Assembly (NCBI RefSeq): GCF_048892425.1
Contig: NZ_JBLZHU010000002.1
Span: forward strand, 62,001-126,000
DNA from: Pacificispira sp002696645
Lineage (GTDB): Bacteria > Pseudomonadota > Alphaproteobacteria > UBA8366 > Aestuariispiraceae
Reading direction: 5' to 3'
DNA length: 64,000 nt
Made by a program: the position numbers and the translations under genes. Positions 1 through 8,331 of the stretch are shown piece by piece (within the stretch, counting starts at the first letter, position 1; the number at the start of each line of letters is the position of its first letter). The notes below the pieces were generated by a model. It was not told the DNA's origin, made no database searches, and saw only the letters and a list, made by a program, of their open reading frames with translations.

Positions 1-104
1 CCGGGATTGTCACCTTCGCGCGCGGCGAAGCCGAGCCACTGGTTGATACGGGCGACGGCGTACGCGAAGCCAAGAACCGCCGGGTTGAGATTGTCCTGGA
101 ATAA
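1..104 (+). CDS. OmpA-family protein, C-terminal end (5' truncated by window)
   Basis: Only the last 33 codons are present, read in frame from base 3 to the TAA at 102-104. The residues REAKNRRVEIVL match the end of the OmpA/Pal/MotB peptidoglycan-binding domain, where the NRRVEI stretch is a hallmark of the last helix and strand. Such proteins anchor the outer membrane to peptidoglycan. The rest of the gene lies outside the window, so it cannot be decided whether this is a porin-like OmpA, a Pal-type lipoprotein or another OmpA-domain protein. Confidence 0.7.
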   Translation, partial: GIVTFARGEAEPLVDTGDGVREAKNRRVEIVLE

Positions 105-202
105 TCCACGCCATGCATTTGCGGTAATATCCACAGCTTGACGATATCCCGTGTTGTCGCCACAACACTATGGTCACATGCATTCCCATGTGCGTAACCA
201 TA

Positions 203-334
203 GCCGTTTACTTGGGGTTTGTGGTTGTTTGACTAGCAAATACGTCGGCGCAAACGAGGCCGCTTACTTGAGATTTGTGGTTGTTTGACTAGCAAATACG
301 TCGGCGCAAACGAGGCCGCTTACTTGGGATTTGC
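203..334. repeat. 56-bp tandem repeat, 2.4 copies, just before ccmA
   Basis: Copies lie at 203-258 and 259-314, with a partial third copy at 315-334 that stops 7 bases before the ccmA start. The two full copies differ at only about three positions (for example cttggggttt versus cttgagattt). The unit contains tttgtggttgtttgacta and the GC-rich half gtcggcgcaaacgaggccg. It occupies the position where a ccmA promoter and leader would be. It is not a CRISPR: there are no spacers between the copies. Confidence 0.9.
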
Positions 335-340
335 TTTGGC

Positions 341-985
341 ATGGCACGATTGACAGCGACCTCTCTGACCTGTTTGCGCGGACCCAGGCTGGTGTTCGAA
401 GGCCTGGATTTTTCGCTGGACGCAGGTGACGCCCTGCTGCTGACCGGTCCAAATGGTAGTGGAAAGTCCAGCCTGTTGCGCTTACTGGCCGGATTGCTAT
501 CCCCATTAGATGGTCAGATAACCGCAAACGGTCGCCCTATTTCAGACGATATGGAAGGCCACCGCGCCGCCACCGCCTATCTGGGGCATCTGGATCCCGT
601 CAAATCGACATTGAGTGTTCAGGAAAACGCCCGGTTCTGGGCGACCTTGCTGGGCACGCCGGACCGGGTTGATGCAGCACTTGCCACCTTGAACCTGACA
701 GAGCTGGCTGCGCTATCGGGCCGTGTTCTGTCCTCAGGCCAGCGCCGCCGCTTGTCCTTAACGCGCCTGTTGCTAAGCCCCGCAGATCTGTGGTTACTGG
801 ATGAACCCACCGTGGGGCTGGATACAAATGCCGTTGCCACCGTTGAACAGATGGTGATGGATCATCGGGCCCAGGGCGGCGTTGTTATCCTGTCGACCCA
901 TATCGAATTCCAGCTACCAGGTGCAAAAACCCTGGATCTAGGAGATTTCACCCCGGCCGCGTTTCGATCGGAGGCGCCGGTATGA
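341..985 (+). CDS. ccmA: Heme exporter ATP-binding protein CcmA
   Basis: ATPase subunit of the CcmABCD complex, which uses ATP to release holo-CcmE from CcmC during System I cytochrome c maturation at the inner membrane. Walker A is GPNGSGKS (residues 36-43), the ABC signature is LSSGQRRRL near residue 130 and Walker B is LWLLDEP near residue 150, followed by the H-loop STH. At 214 aa the length is normal for CcmA. The stop overlaps the ccmB start by 4 bp (ATGA), so the two are translationally coupled. No strong Shine-Dalgarno site precedes the ATG, and the leader is made of the 56-bp repeat. Confidence 0.95.
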   Translation: MARLTATSLTCLRGPRLVFEGLDFSLDAGDALLLTGPNGSGKSSLLRLLAGLLSPLDGQITANGRPISDDMEGHRAATAYLGHLDPVKSTLSVQENARFWATLLGTPDRVDAALATLNLTELAALSGRVLSSGQRRRLSLTRLLLSPADLWLLDEPTVGLDTNAVATVEQMVMDHRAQGGVVILSTHIEFQLPGAKTLDLGDFTPAAFRSEAPV

Positions 986-1662
986 CAGATTTCCTGGCCG
1001 GCTTTTATGCCGTTCTGATCCGCGACCTGCGATTGGCCTTGCGTCAAAGCGCGGACCTGGCGCTGGTACTGGGGTTTTTCACCATTGCCGCCTCGCTGTT
1101 TCCATTCGGGGTTGGCCCCGCGCCGGAGACCCTGGCCCGCATCGCGCCCGGTGTGATCTGGGTTCTGGCTTTGTTATCCGTCATGCTGTCGCTGGACCGG
1201 CTGTTTGAACAGGACCTGGCGGATGGCAGCCTGGAACAGATGGTCCTGACGCCCCGTCCCCTGGTGCTGACAGTGCTGGCAAAGGCCCTGGCGCATTGGT
1301 TGACCACCGGTCTGCCGCTGATCGCAATTACCCCCGTGATTGGGATTTTATTGAATTTTCCCCCCGCCGGTTATGGCACATTGTTGATTGGCCTGGCCCT
1401 GGGAACGCCCAGCCTGAGCCTGATCGGGGCGGTCGGGGCGGCCTTGACCCTGGGGGCCAGACGGGCCGGTTTGCTGATCGCCCTGCTGGTCCTGCCCCTG
1501 TATATCCCGATCCTGATCTTTGGCGTGACGGCGGTCGATTCCGTCCTGACCGGCTTTGAAGCGCGGGCGCATTTTCTATATCTGGCGGCGATTTTAGTCG
1601 CGGCAATACCGCTGGCCCCGCTGGCCGCCGCCGCTGCCGTGCGACATGGTGTCGAGGGATAA
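982..1662 (+). CDS. ccmB: Heme exporter membrane protein CcmB
   Basis: Membrane partner of CcmA in the cytochrome c maturation ABC complex. The 226-aa protein is almost entirely hydrophobic, with about six predicted membrane segments. The cytoplasmic loop FEQDLADGSLEQMVL, where CcmA docks, is typical of the family. It starts inside the ccmA stop (ATGA overlap). Unlike in many ccm operons, ccmC does not follow at once: a 190-bp spacer with degenerate 15-bp repeats comes next. Confidence 0.95.
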   Translation: MTDFLAGFYAVLIRDLRLALRQSADLALVLGFFTIAASLFPFGVGPAPETLARIAPGVIWVLALLSVMLSLDRLFEQDLADGSLEQMVLTPRPLVLTVLAKALAHWLTTGLPLIAITPVIGILLNFPPAGYGTLLIGLALGTPSLSLIGAVGAALTLGARRAGLLIALLVLPLYIPILIFGVTAVDSVLTGFEARAHFLYLAAILVAAIPLAPLAAAAAVRHGVEG

Positions 1663-1782
1663 CGGAAGGGATGGCGTTTTTGCCCGGACTTTCCTAAATT
1701 GAATAACGAAATCAAGGTGCACGTCGCGACGAGAATGTGTAGAGATAAAGACATTCCGATACAGGAATGCAAAATCAGCCCG

Positions 1783-1843
1783 ACGGGCACCCATAAGGCG
1801 GGCAATCACCCGGCGGGCATCCACAAACGGGCATCCATCAGGG
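1783..1843. repeat. Degenerate 15-bp tandem repeat in the ccmB-ccmC spacer
   Basis: Four imperfect units with the core gggca at 1785, 1800, 1815 and 1829 (spacing 15, 15, 14). Units read roughly cgggcacccataag, gcgggcaatcacccg, gcgggcatccacaaa and cgggcatccatcagg. They lie directly before the ccmC ribosome-binding region (gggtggaatgat). The spacer (1663-1852) has no other gene-like content. Confidence 0.75.
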
Positions 1844-1852
1844 TGGAATGAT

Positions 1853-2644
1853 ATGCATCGGTTTGCCAATCCCAGTCAGTTCATGCGCGTGGCAGAGGCG
1901 ATGCTGCCCTGGATGGTCGCCCTGTGCATCCCGTTGATGGGGGCTGGCCTGTATTTCGGGCTATGGGCGTCTCCCGCCGATTATCAGCAATCTGACACTG
2001 TGCGGATCATGTATATCCACGTCCCCACCGCCTTTCTGGCACAGGGGGCCTATATTGTCATGGCCCTGGGCAGCGCCAGTTTCCTGATCTGGAAACATCC
2101 GCTGGGGGACCTGATCGCGCGCGCGGCCGCCCCGATCGGATGTGTTTTCGCGCTGATCTGTCTGGTTACGGGATCGCTGTGGGGCAAACCGACCTGGGGC
2201 ACCTATTGGGTATGGGATGCGCGCCTGACGTCGATGCTGATCCTGTTCTTTCTGTTCCTGGGATATCTGGCGCTGGCAAATGCCTTTGATGATCCGGCCC
2301 GGGGTGACAAACCAGCAGCCATCCTGGCCGTGGTTGGAATCGTCAATATTCCGATCATCAAATTCTCGGTTTATTTCTTCAACACATTACATCAAAAATC
2401 GACCCTGTTTGGGGACCTGTTTTCCGGTGGGGAAGAGGTTGCGACATCCGGGCTGCAACAACCCGACATCGCCGCCGCCGCCGCGCAACAGGGCAGTGCG
2501 CTGCCCCCATCCATGCTGTTGCCGCTGCTGTTAATGCTGGCGGCATTCAGCCTGTTTTTTCTGATTCTGCTCGTCCTGAGGCTGCGGGGCGAACTGGCGA
2601 CGGTCCGCCTGCGCGCCTTACGCGCCGGTCTAAGGGCGGGTTAG
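1853..2644 (+). CDS. ccmC: Heme chaperone-loading protein CcmC
   Basis: Transfers heme to the chaperone CcmE in the periplasmic face of the membrane. It carries the tryptophan-rich WWD-type heme-handling motif (TWGTYWVWDARLT, about residues 113-125) flanked by two periplasmic histidines (in YIHVPTAF near residue 56 and FNTLHQKS near 178). Six membrane segments are evident. The 263-aa length is normal, with an Ala/Gln-rich periplasmic insertion (IAAAAAQQG). ccmD follows 11 bp downstream. Confidence 0.95.
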   Translation: MHRFANPSQFMRVAEAMLPWMVALCIPLMGAGLYFGLWASPADYQQSDTVRIMYIHVPTAFLAQGAYIVMALGSASFLIWKHPLGDLIARAAAPIGCVFALICLVTGSLWGKPTWGTYWVWDARLTSMLILFFLFLGYLALANAFDDPARGDKPAAILAVVGIVNIPIIKFSVYFFNTLHQKSTLFGDLFSGGEEVATSGLQQPDIAAAAAQQGSALPPSMLLPLLLMLAAFSLFFLILLVLRLRGELATVRLRALRAGLRAG

Positions 2645-2655
2645 GGGGCGGTCAT

Positions 2656-2862
2656 ATGTTTGATAGTTTCGGTGATTTTCTGGCGATGGGCGGATACGGC
2701 CCCTACATCTGGGCGTCTTATGGCCTATGTTTTGGGGGGATGGTCATCCTGCTGATACAATCAATTCTGACCTGGAAGAAACGCCGATCGGAATTGGAGC
2801 AATTGGAAGCAAGCCGCGCGCGCCAGTCAGCGCCAGCGGCACGATCGAAAGAGACCCAATGA
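2656..2862 (+). CDS. ccmD: Heme exporter protein CcmD
   Basis: Small (68 aa) single-span membrane protein that completes the CcmABCD heme-release complex. It starts FDSFGDFLAMGGYGPYIW, the typical CcmD beginning with the MGGYG(P/F)Y(I/V)W stretch. One transmembrane helix (YGLCFGGMVILLIQSILTW) and a charged cytoplasmic tail follow. Its TGA overlaps the ccmE ATG by 4 bp. Confidence 0.93.
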   Translation: MFDSFGDFLAMGGYGPYIWASYGLCFGGMVILLIQSILTWKKRRSELEQLEASRARQSAPAARSKETQ

Positions 2863-3386
2863 GTGACGTGAAACGCAGATCCCCCGCCGCCCGCCGAAAG
2901 AAAGTCCGTCTGACACTGGTTCTGTGCGGCACTCTGTTCCTGGCGGCGGCCACAGCATTGACCCTGTCCGCCTTGCAGGAGAATGTAACCTTCTTTTTTG
3001 GCCCATCGGAGGTCGCAGAAGGCAAGGTGCCGGAAGGGGCGACATTTCGCATTGGCGGCCTGGTCGAGGTTGGCAGTTGCCACATCCGCGAAGACGGCGT
3101 CACCCGCGAATTCAGGATCACCGATGGCAGCAACGCCGTCCTGGTAACCTATGCCGGATTGCTGCCCAGTTTGTTCCGGGATGGACAGGGCGTGGTCGCC
3201 CTGGGTCAGTTGGATACCGGTCACAGCACCTTTGTCGCCAAGGAAGTCCTGGCAAAACACGACGAAACCTATATGCCGACGGAAGTTGTTGAAGCGATGA
3301 AGCGCGCCGGGACCTGGAAGGGCGATGAAAGCGTTGCTGAAATTCAGGCCTCCGGCACGGCAGATCCCTGTAAGGCGAAAGCATAA
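2859..3386 (+). CDS. ccmE: Cytochrome c-type biogenesis heme chaperone CcmE
   Basis: Periplasmic membrane-anchored chaperone that binds heme covalently and hands it to CcmF/CcmH. The start chosen is the ATG overlapping the ccmD stop, giving 175 aa; the frame stays open upstream, but the family begins with the basic stretch KRRSPAARRKK before the signal anchor. The heme-attachment histidine is His134 in LAKHDETYMP, followed by the conserved Tyr138. The OB-fold beta segment RIGGLVEVGS is clear. It is a class with His (not Cys) at the heme site. Confidence 0.95.
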   Translation: MSDVKRRSPAARRKKVRLTLVLCGTLFLAAATALTLSALQENVTFFFGPSEVAEGKVPEGATFRIGGLVEVGSCHIREDGVTREFRITDGSNAVLVTYAGLLPSLFRDGQGVVALGQLDTGHSTFVAKEVLAKHDETYMPTEVVEAMKRAGTWKGDESVAEIQASGTADPCKAKA

Positions 3387-3407
3387 CCCGAACGAAAAGG
3401 CGACTCC

Positions 3408-5429
3408 ATGATTGCGGAACTAGGCCATTATGCCCTGACCCTGGCCCTGGGCGTCGCCCTGGTTCAGGCCATTCTGCCGATGCTGGGTGCCGCACGGGGA
3501 GATATGCAGTGGATGGGCGTTGCCGTGCCAACCGCACTGGTGCAATTCGCCCTGTTGATGTTTGCCTTTCTGGCACTGATGCATGCCTATGTCACATCGG
3601 ATTTTTCGGTACTGAATGTGGTGGCGAACTCCCATTCGCTAAAGCCAATGCTGTACAAGATTTCAGGCGTCTGGGGTAATCACGAAGGGTCCTTGCTGCT
3701 GTGGGTCGCGGTGATGGCACTTTTCGGGGCGTTGGTTGCCATTTTCGGGCGGAACCTGCCGCCGGGCCTGAAAGCGCGCACCTTGTCTATTCAAGCAACG
3801 ATCACAGTTGGCTTCCTGCTGTTTATGATCCTGACGTCAAACCCGTTCGAACGGGTGTTTCCAGCGCCGCTGGAAGGTCAGGACCTGAACCCACTGTTGC
3901 AGGATCCCGGCCTCGCGTTTCATCCGCCCATGCTCTATATCGGCTATGTCGGGCTCTCTATCGTCTTCTCCTTCGCCTGCGCCGCCCTGATTGAGGGCAA
4001 GGTGGATGCCGCCTGGGCGCGCTGGGTGCGACCCTGGACATTATTGGCCTGGTCCTTTCTGACCGGCGGGATCGCCCTTGGGTCCTGGTGGGCCTATTAC
4101 GAATTGGGCTGGGGCGGATTCTGGTTCTGGGACCCGGTGGAAAATGCCAGCTTCATGCCCTGGCTGGTGGCTACCGCGATGCTGCATTCCGCAATCGTCG
4201 TGGAAAAGCGCGATACCCTGAAAAGCTGGACCATCCTGCTGGCGATTATTGGCTTCTCGCTCAGCCTGATCGGTACTTTCCTGGTGCGCTCCGGGGTCCT
4301 GACCTCCGTCCATGCCTTTGCCAGCGATCCCGAGCGCGGGGTTTTCATCCTGATGCTGCTTGCCGTCTCCATCGGTGGGTCCTTTGCCCTGTATGCCTGG
4401 CGCGCGCCCAGCCTGTCCGGGGGAGGGCTGTTCCGCCCGATCAGCCGCGAAGGGGCGCTGGTTCTGAACAATCTGCTGCTGACCACCGCAGCGGCAACAG
4501 TGCTGCTGGGAACCCTGTATCCCTTGTTTCTGGAATTGCTGACCAATGACAAGATTTCCGTCGGCCCGCCGTTTTTCAACGCGACCTTCGTGCCGATCAT
4601 GATCCCCCTGTTCGTCGCCTTAGGGGTCGGGCCGTTTCTGCCCTGGAAGCGGGCGGATTTGACGCCTGTATTGCGCCTGTTGATCACCGCCTTTGTCTTT
4701 GCCGTCGTCGTGACAGTTCTGGCCGGAATTGTGATCTGGGGTCAGCAGGCCTATGCGCTGTTGGGCATCGCCGTATCGGCCTGGCTGGTCGGATCGGTGG
4801 TGACGGAGATTTATCGGAGGATACGCCCCACCCGGTCCATCGGTTTTGGCCAGGCCTTTGGGCGGCTTTTGAACCTGCCGCGCGCGGCCTGGGGGATGAG
4901 CGCGGCCCATTTCGGCATCGCGATTGTGGTAGCAGGTGCCACCGGCGCCTCGCTGTTAACGACCGAGAAGATTGAGGCGATCACGATCGGACAAACCGTT
5001 GAGGTCGCCCAATTCGATTTCACGCTGACCGGTGTGACACAAGTGCCCGGCCCGAATTACACTGCCACACGGGGCGAATTCACTGTCACCCCCCGCGATT
5101 CCGGGACGGATCAAAGCTTTACCTTAAAGGCGGAGAACCGCCAGTTCCTGTCCAATGGTCAGGTCACGACAGAGGCGGCAATACGCTCCGCCTCCTGGTA
5201 TGACCTGTACGCTGTGCTGGGCGAACCGGTTGGACAGGGGCGCTATACGGTGCGGCTGTACTTCAAGCCTCTGGTCCCCTGGATGTGGGCGGGGGCAATT
5301 TTCATGGTGATCGGGGGATTATTGTCCTTAAGTGATCGCCGGTTGCGGGTTGGTGCCCCCAAACGCAGCGCTGCCGTAATCAATTCAACACCCGATGCCC
5401 CTTCCCCTTCTGCCCATCCTGCGGAATAG
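3408..5429 (+). CDS. ccmF: Cytochrome c heme lyase subunit CcmF
   Basis: Core of the System I heme lyase that attaches heme to the CXXCH motif of apocytochromes. At 673 aa with around 14-15 membrane helices the length is normal. The WWD domain is WGGFWFWDPVENASFMPW, about residues 233-250. A large periplasmic domain lies before the last helix (GQTVEVAQFDFTLTGV...), as in the family. It is 21 bp after ccmE and 15 bp before ccmG. Confidence 0.96.
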   Translation: MIAELGHYALTLALGVALVQAILPMLGAARGDMQWMGVAVPTALVQFALLMFAFLALMHAYVTSDFSVLNVVANSHSLKPMLYKISGVWGNHEGSLLLWVAVMALFGALVAIFGRNLPPGLKARTLSIQATITVGFLLFMILTSNPFERVFPAPLEGQDLNPLLQDPGLAFHPPMLYIGYVGLSIVFSFACAALIEGKVDAAWARWVRPWTLLAWSFLTGGIALGSWWAYYELGWGGFWFWDPVENASFMPWLVATAMLHSAIVVEKRDTLKSWTILLAIIGFSLSLIGTFLVRSGVLTSVHAFASDPERGVFILMLLAVSIGGSFALYAWRAPSLSGGGLFRPISREGALVLNNLLLTTAAATVLLGTLYPLFLELLTNDKISVGPPFFNATFVPIMIPLFVALGVGPFLPWKRADLTPVLRLLITAFVFAVVVTVLAGIVIWGQQAYALLGIAVSAWLVGSVVTEIYRRIRPTRSIGFGQAFGRLLNLPRAAWGMSAAHFGIAIVVAGATGASLLTTEKIEAITIGQTVEVAQFDFTLTGVTQVPGPNYTATRGEFTVTPRDSGTDQSFTLKAENRQFLSNGQVTTEAAIRSASWYDLYAVLGEPVGQGRYTVRLYFKPLVPWMWAGAIFMVIGGLLSLSDRRLRVGAPKRSAAVINSTPDAPSPSAHPAE

Positions 5430-5444
5430 ACAGCGAGATCAACT

Positions 5445-6029
5445 GTGAGCCAAGACGCCCCACGCGCCAAGAGGAACAAATATTTACTGGGTTTACTGCC
5501 CCTGTTGATCTTTTCCGGATTGGTTGGTGCGATGGGGTATCAGTTGCTGTTTGGCAAGGATCCCAGTCTGATTCCCTCTGCCTTGATCGGCGAGCCCGTG
5601 CCTGGCGTTGAACTGGAGGCCCTGAAACAGGACAAGCCCGGATTTGGTCCACAGGATTTTGGCCCCACGCCCGGAAATGACCAGCCCATTCTGGTCAATG
5701 TATTTGCCAGTTGGTGTGTCCCCTGTCGCGCAGAACATCCGATAATCTCCGCCCTGGCGCGTGAGGAGAACATCCCCGTCTATGGCCTCAACAGCAAGGA
5801 TACGCGCGACGCGGCCCTGGCCTGGCTGGACGAACTGGGCGACCCCTATACCCGCATCGGCTATGACCCGACAGGACGGGCAGGCATCGAATGGGGCGTT
5901 TATGGCTATCCCGAAACATTCCTGATCAACGCTAAGGGACAAGTGGTTTACAAATATGTCGGACCGATTTCACCGCGTGTCCTGAACGAAGAATTTATGC
6001 CCCGTATAGAGGCCTTGAGGGCGCAATGA
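5445..6029 (+). CDS. ccmG: Thiol:disulfide oxidoreductase CcmG/DsbE
   Basis: Periplasmic thioredoxin-like reductant for apocytochrome c cysteines. The N-terminal membrane anchor is about residues 15-33. The active site is W90-C91-V-P-C94, with the cis-Pro segment GVYGYPETFLI typical of the DsbE subfamily. It starts with GTG (SQDAPRAKRNK). The stop overlaps the ccmH start by 4 bp. At 194 aa it is slightly longer than the E. coli protein because of an insert after the anchor. Confidence 0.94.
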   Translation: MSQDAPRAKRNKYLLGLLPLLIFSGLVGAMGYQLLFGKDPSLIPSALIGEPVPGVELEALKQDKPGFGPQDFGPTPGNDQPILVNVFASWCVPCRAEHPIISALAREENIPVYGLNSKDTRDAALAWLDELGDPYTRIGYDPTGRAGIEWGVYGYPETFLINAKGQVVYKYVGPISPRVLNEEFMPRIEALRAQ

Positions 6030-6565
6030 AAAATCTCTGTCTGATTGTTACGATCCTTGTCGCGCTGGCGATACCAGCCAGTGTGATTACTGCGACGCCC
6101 GGATTTTCTGTCTTGCCGGACGAGATGTTAACTGACCCGAAACTGGAAAGCCGCGCGCGGGAGATATCCAAGGATATCCGCTGTCTGGTCTGTCAAAACC
6201 AGTCGATTGACGATTCCAATGCAGATCTGGCCAGGGATTTGCGCATCATTGTGCGCGAACGCCTGACTGCCGGGGACAGCAATCAACAGGTGAAAGACTA
6301 TCTGGTCGCCCGTTATGGCGATTATGTTCTGCTGACACCACCGGTTAATCTGGAAACGATTTTTCTTTGGGCCGGGCCGTTTCTGCTGGTCGCGATTGGG
6401 ATGGTCATTATCTTCCTGTGGTATCGCAATCGCACACCGGAAGCCGATGTAACGCCAATCGCAACCAATTCGGGTCTGAGCCCGGCAGAGCGGCAAAGAT
6501 TGGCAGAATTGATGGCCGAAGAGTCGCCGCAAGAACGCCGTACTGAAAAAAGCGGGAAGATGTGA
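6026..6565 (+). CDS. ccmH: Cytochrome c-type biogenesis protein CcmH
   Basis: Periplasmic, membrane-tethered CXXC protein that works with CcmG and CcmF in heme ligation. The signal peptide is about residues 1-22. The redox motif is R52-C-L-V-C56-QNQSI, exactly the family form, and a C-terminal membrane helix (LWAGPFLLVAIGMVIIFLWY) follows. At 179 aa this corresponds to the short CcmH (CycL) form, with the TPR part encoded separately as ccmI. The TGA overlaps the GTG start of ccmI. Confidence 0.94.
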   Translation: MKNLCLIVTILVALAIPASVITATPGFSVLPDEMLTDPKLESRAREISKDIRCLVCQNQSIDDSNADLARDLRIIVRERLTAGDSNQQVKDYLVARYGDYVLLTPPVNLETIFLWAGPFLLVAIGMVIIFLWYRNRTPEADVTPIATNSGLSPAERQRLAELMAEESPQERRTEKSGKM

Positions 6566-8331
6566 GTATGATTTTCTGGGTCTTCGCCATCGCGATAACA
6601 GCAGCCACCTGCTATGCCATCGCCCGACCGTTTCTGAACAAGCCGCCGGAGGATGACCCCCTGAATACGGCCGCCTATGATGTCGCCGTTTTCAAATCCC
6701 AATTGCGGGAAGTAGAGCGAGATCTGGCCCGCAATCGCATTACCCCGGAAGAAGCGGAAGCCAGCCGCGTCGAAATCGGGCGGCGTCTGTTGATCGCCGA
6801 CAAACGCCAGTCTGAGCTTGAGAAAGAGAAAAAACGTTCGGGTACAAGCCGCACCGCACACGCGATTGGCGGCACTGTGATAATCGCTGCGGTCTTTGCT
6901 TCGGTGCTGCTGTATGGCCGCATGGGCGATCCCCGCAATCCAGACATGCCCCTGGCACTGCGTCAGGCGGAACTGCAATTAGCACAAGGCGGCAACCAAA
7001 CCCAACCCAATGCCGGCACTACCGAAGCAGGCACTCTGGACGCTGCGGCCAGCCAGTTGCGTGGGCGTTTACAGGCCGGACAGGGCGGATCGGAAGACTG
7101 GGCGCTGTTGGGGCGCACGGAAATGATGCGGGGCGACTTCGAAGCCGCCGCCAGCGCCTATATGGAGGCATTGAAGGATAATCCAGACGATCCAACCCTT
7201 AATTCCGCCTATGGGGAGGCCCTGGTCTTCTGGGCCGATGGCGATGTCACTGATACCGCGGCAACCGTCTTCCAGAAGGTCCTGAACAAGCAGCCCGATG
7301 ATGTTCGCGCGCGTTTCTATCTGGCGGATTATGCCCGTCAGGAAGGGCGCTATAAGGAGGCATTGGATGGCTGGCTGAATCTGCTTAAATCCGCATCAGC
7401 AGATGCGCCCTGGATCCCGTCCGTTCGGGAAAGGGCACAGGCATTGGCCGATGAAATGGGCGTTGATATCTCCCGTCAATTTGCACAGCTGCCCGCAGCA
7501 TCGCCCCCCGCCCTGGGAACCCTGGAGGATGCAAAACGCCAATCAGCTGGCCCTAGCGCCGACGATATCGCCGCCGCTGAACAGATGGCACCCGATCAGC
7601 GCCAGGACATGATCCAGGGAATGGTTGAGGGACTGGCGGCGCGGCTGGCAGAAGACCCTAGTGATTTCGCCGGATGGATGCGCCTGATCCGCTCCCAGGT
7701 CGTGCTGGGCGATAAGGAGGCTGCACAGGCGTCCCTGGAAACCGCCAGGGCGCAATTCGCGTCCGCCCCGGTTCCGACCCAGCAATTGAATGCGCTGGCT
7801 GCGGAATTGGGCCTGGAGGAGGCATCAACAGACAGGCCCGGCCCAACCCAGGAAGACATCGCCGCTGCACAGGACATGACCCCAGAAGATCAGATGGCGA
7901 TGATTGAAGGAATGGTCGGTACGCTGGCGGCCCGATTGGAACAGAATCCCAACGACTTGCAGGGCTGGGTGATGCTGGGCCGATCCTATCGCGTGCTGAA
8001 CCGCCCGGAAGAGGCCATCGCGGCACTGGAAAAAGCCGCCGCCCTGGCCCCGGAGAATGTCGATTACCTGATCGAACGGGCGCGCCTGATGCGCAGCGTC
8101 GCGGGCGATCAGCAAACCCCGGAAACCGTGGCCCTGATGCGTGACGTCCTGGCACTGGATGCGGATAATATTGAGGCCCTGTGGTTCCTGGGTCTGGATG
8201 CCTATCAACGTGACCAGCGGGACGCAGCGCGGGATTATTTCGACAAGGCCTTGGCCAATCTGGTACCGGGATCAGAAGAATACCGCGCCTTGCAGGCCGA
8301 AATCACCCGCATGTATCCGGCTGGAAACTGA
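6562..8331 (+). CDS. ccmI: Cytochrome c-type biogenesis TPR protein CcmI, with internal duplication
   Basis: Apocytochrome c chaperone of the heme lyase complex. Two N-terminal membrane helices (residues about 2-20 and 93-112) bracket a cytoplasmic leucine-zipper-like loop, and a long periplasmic TPR part follows. At 589 aa it is much longer than typical CcmI (about 400). The extra length comes from a module of about 98 residues that occurs twice (from about residue 330 and again from about 427): both copies read DIAAA..M.P...., then MI.GMV..LAARL, then GW..L.RS..VL. Start is GTG overlapping the ccmH stop; ATG at 6568 is the alternative. It ends convergently, with no gap, against the next gene. 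Confidence 0.9.
   Translation: MSMIFWVFAIAITAATCYAIARPFLNKPPEDDPLNTAAYDVAVFKSQLREVERDLARNRITPEEAEASRVEIGRRLLIADKRQSELEKEKKRSGTSRTAHAIGGTVIIAAVFASVLLYGRMGDPRNPDMPLALRQAELQLAQGGNQTQPNAGTTEAGTLDAAASQLRGRLQAGQGGSEDWALLGRTEMMRGDFEAAASAYMEALKDNPDDPTLNSAYGEALVFWADGDVTDTAATVFQKVLNKQPDDVRARFYLADYARQEGRYKEALDGWLNLLKSASADAPWIPSVRERAQALADEMGVDISRQFAQLPAASPPALGTLEDAKRQSAGPSADDIAAAEQMAPDQRQDMIQGMVEGLAARLAEDPSDFAGWMRLIRSQVVLGDKEAAQASLETARAQFASAPVPTQQLNALAAELGLEEASTDRPGPTQEDIAAAQDMTPEDQMAMIEGMVGTLAARLEQNPNDLQGWVMLGRSYRVLNRPEEAIAALEKAAALAPENVDYLIERARLMRSVAGDQQTPETVALMRDVLALDADNIEALWFLGLDAYQRDQRDAARDYFDKALANLVPGSEEYRALQAEITRMYPAGN

Noticed and set aside
203..334. CRISPR array
   Set aside because: Copies are directly adjacent with no unique spacers, and no cas genes occur in the window.
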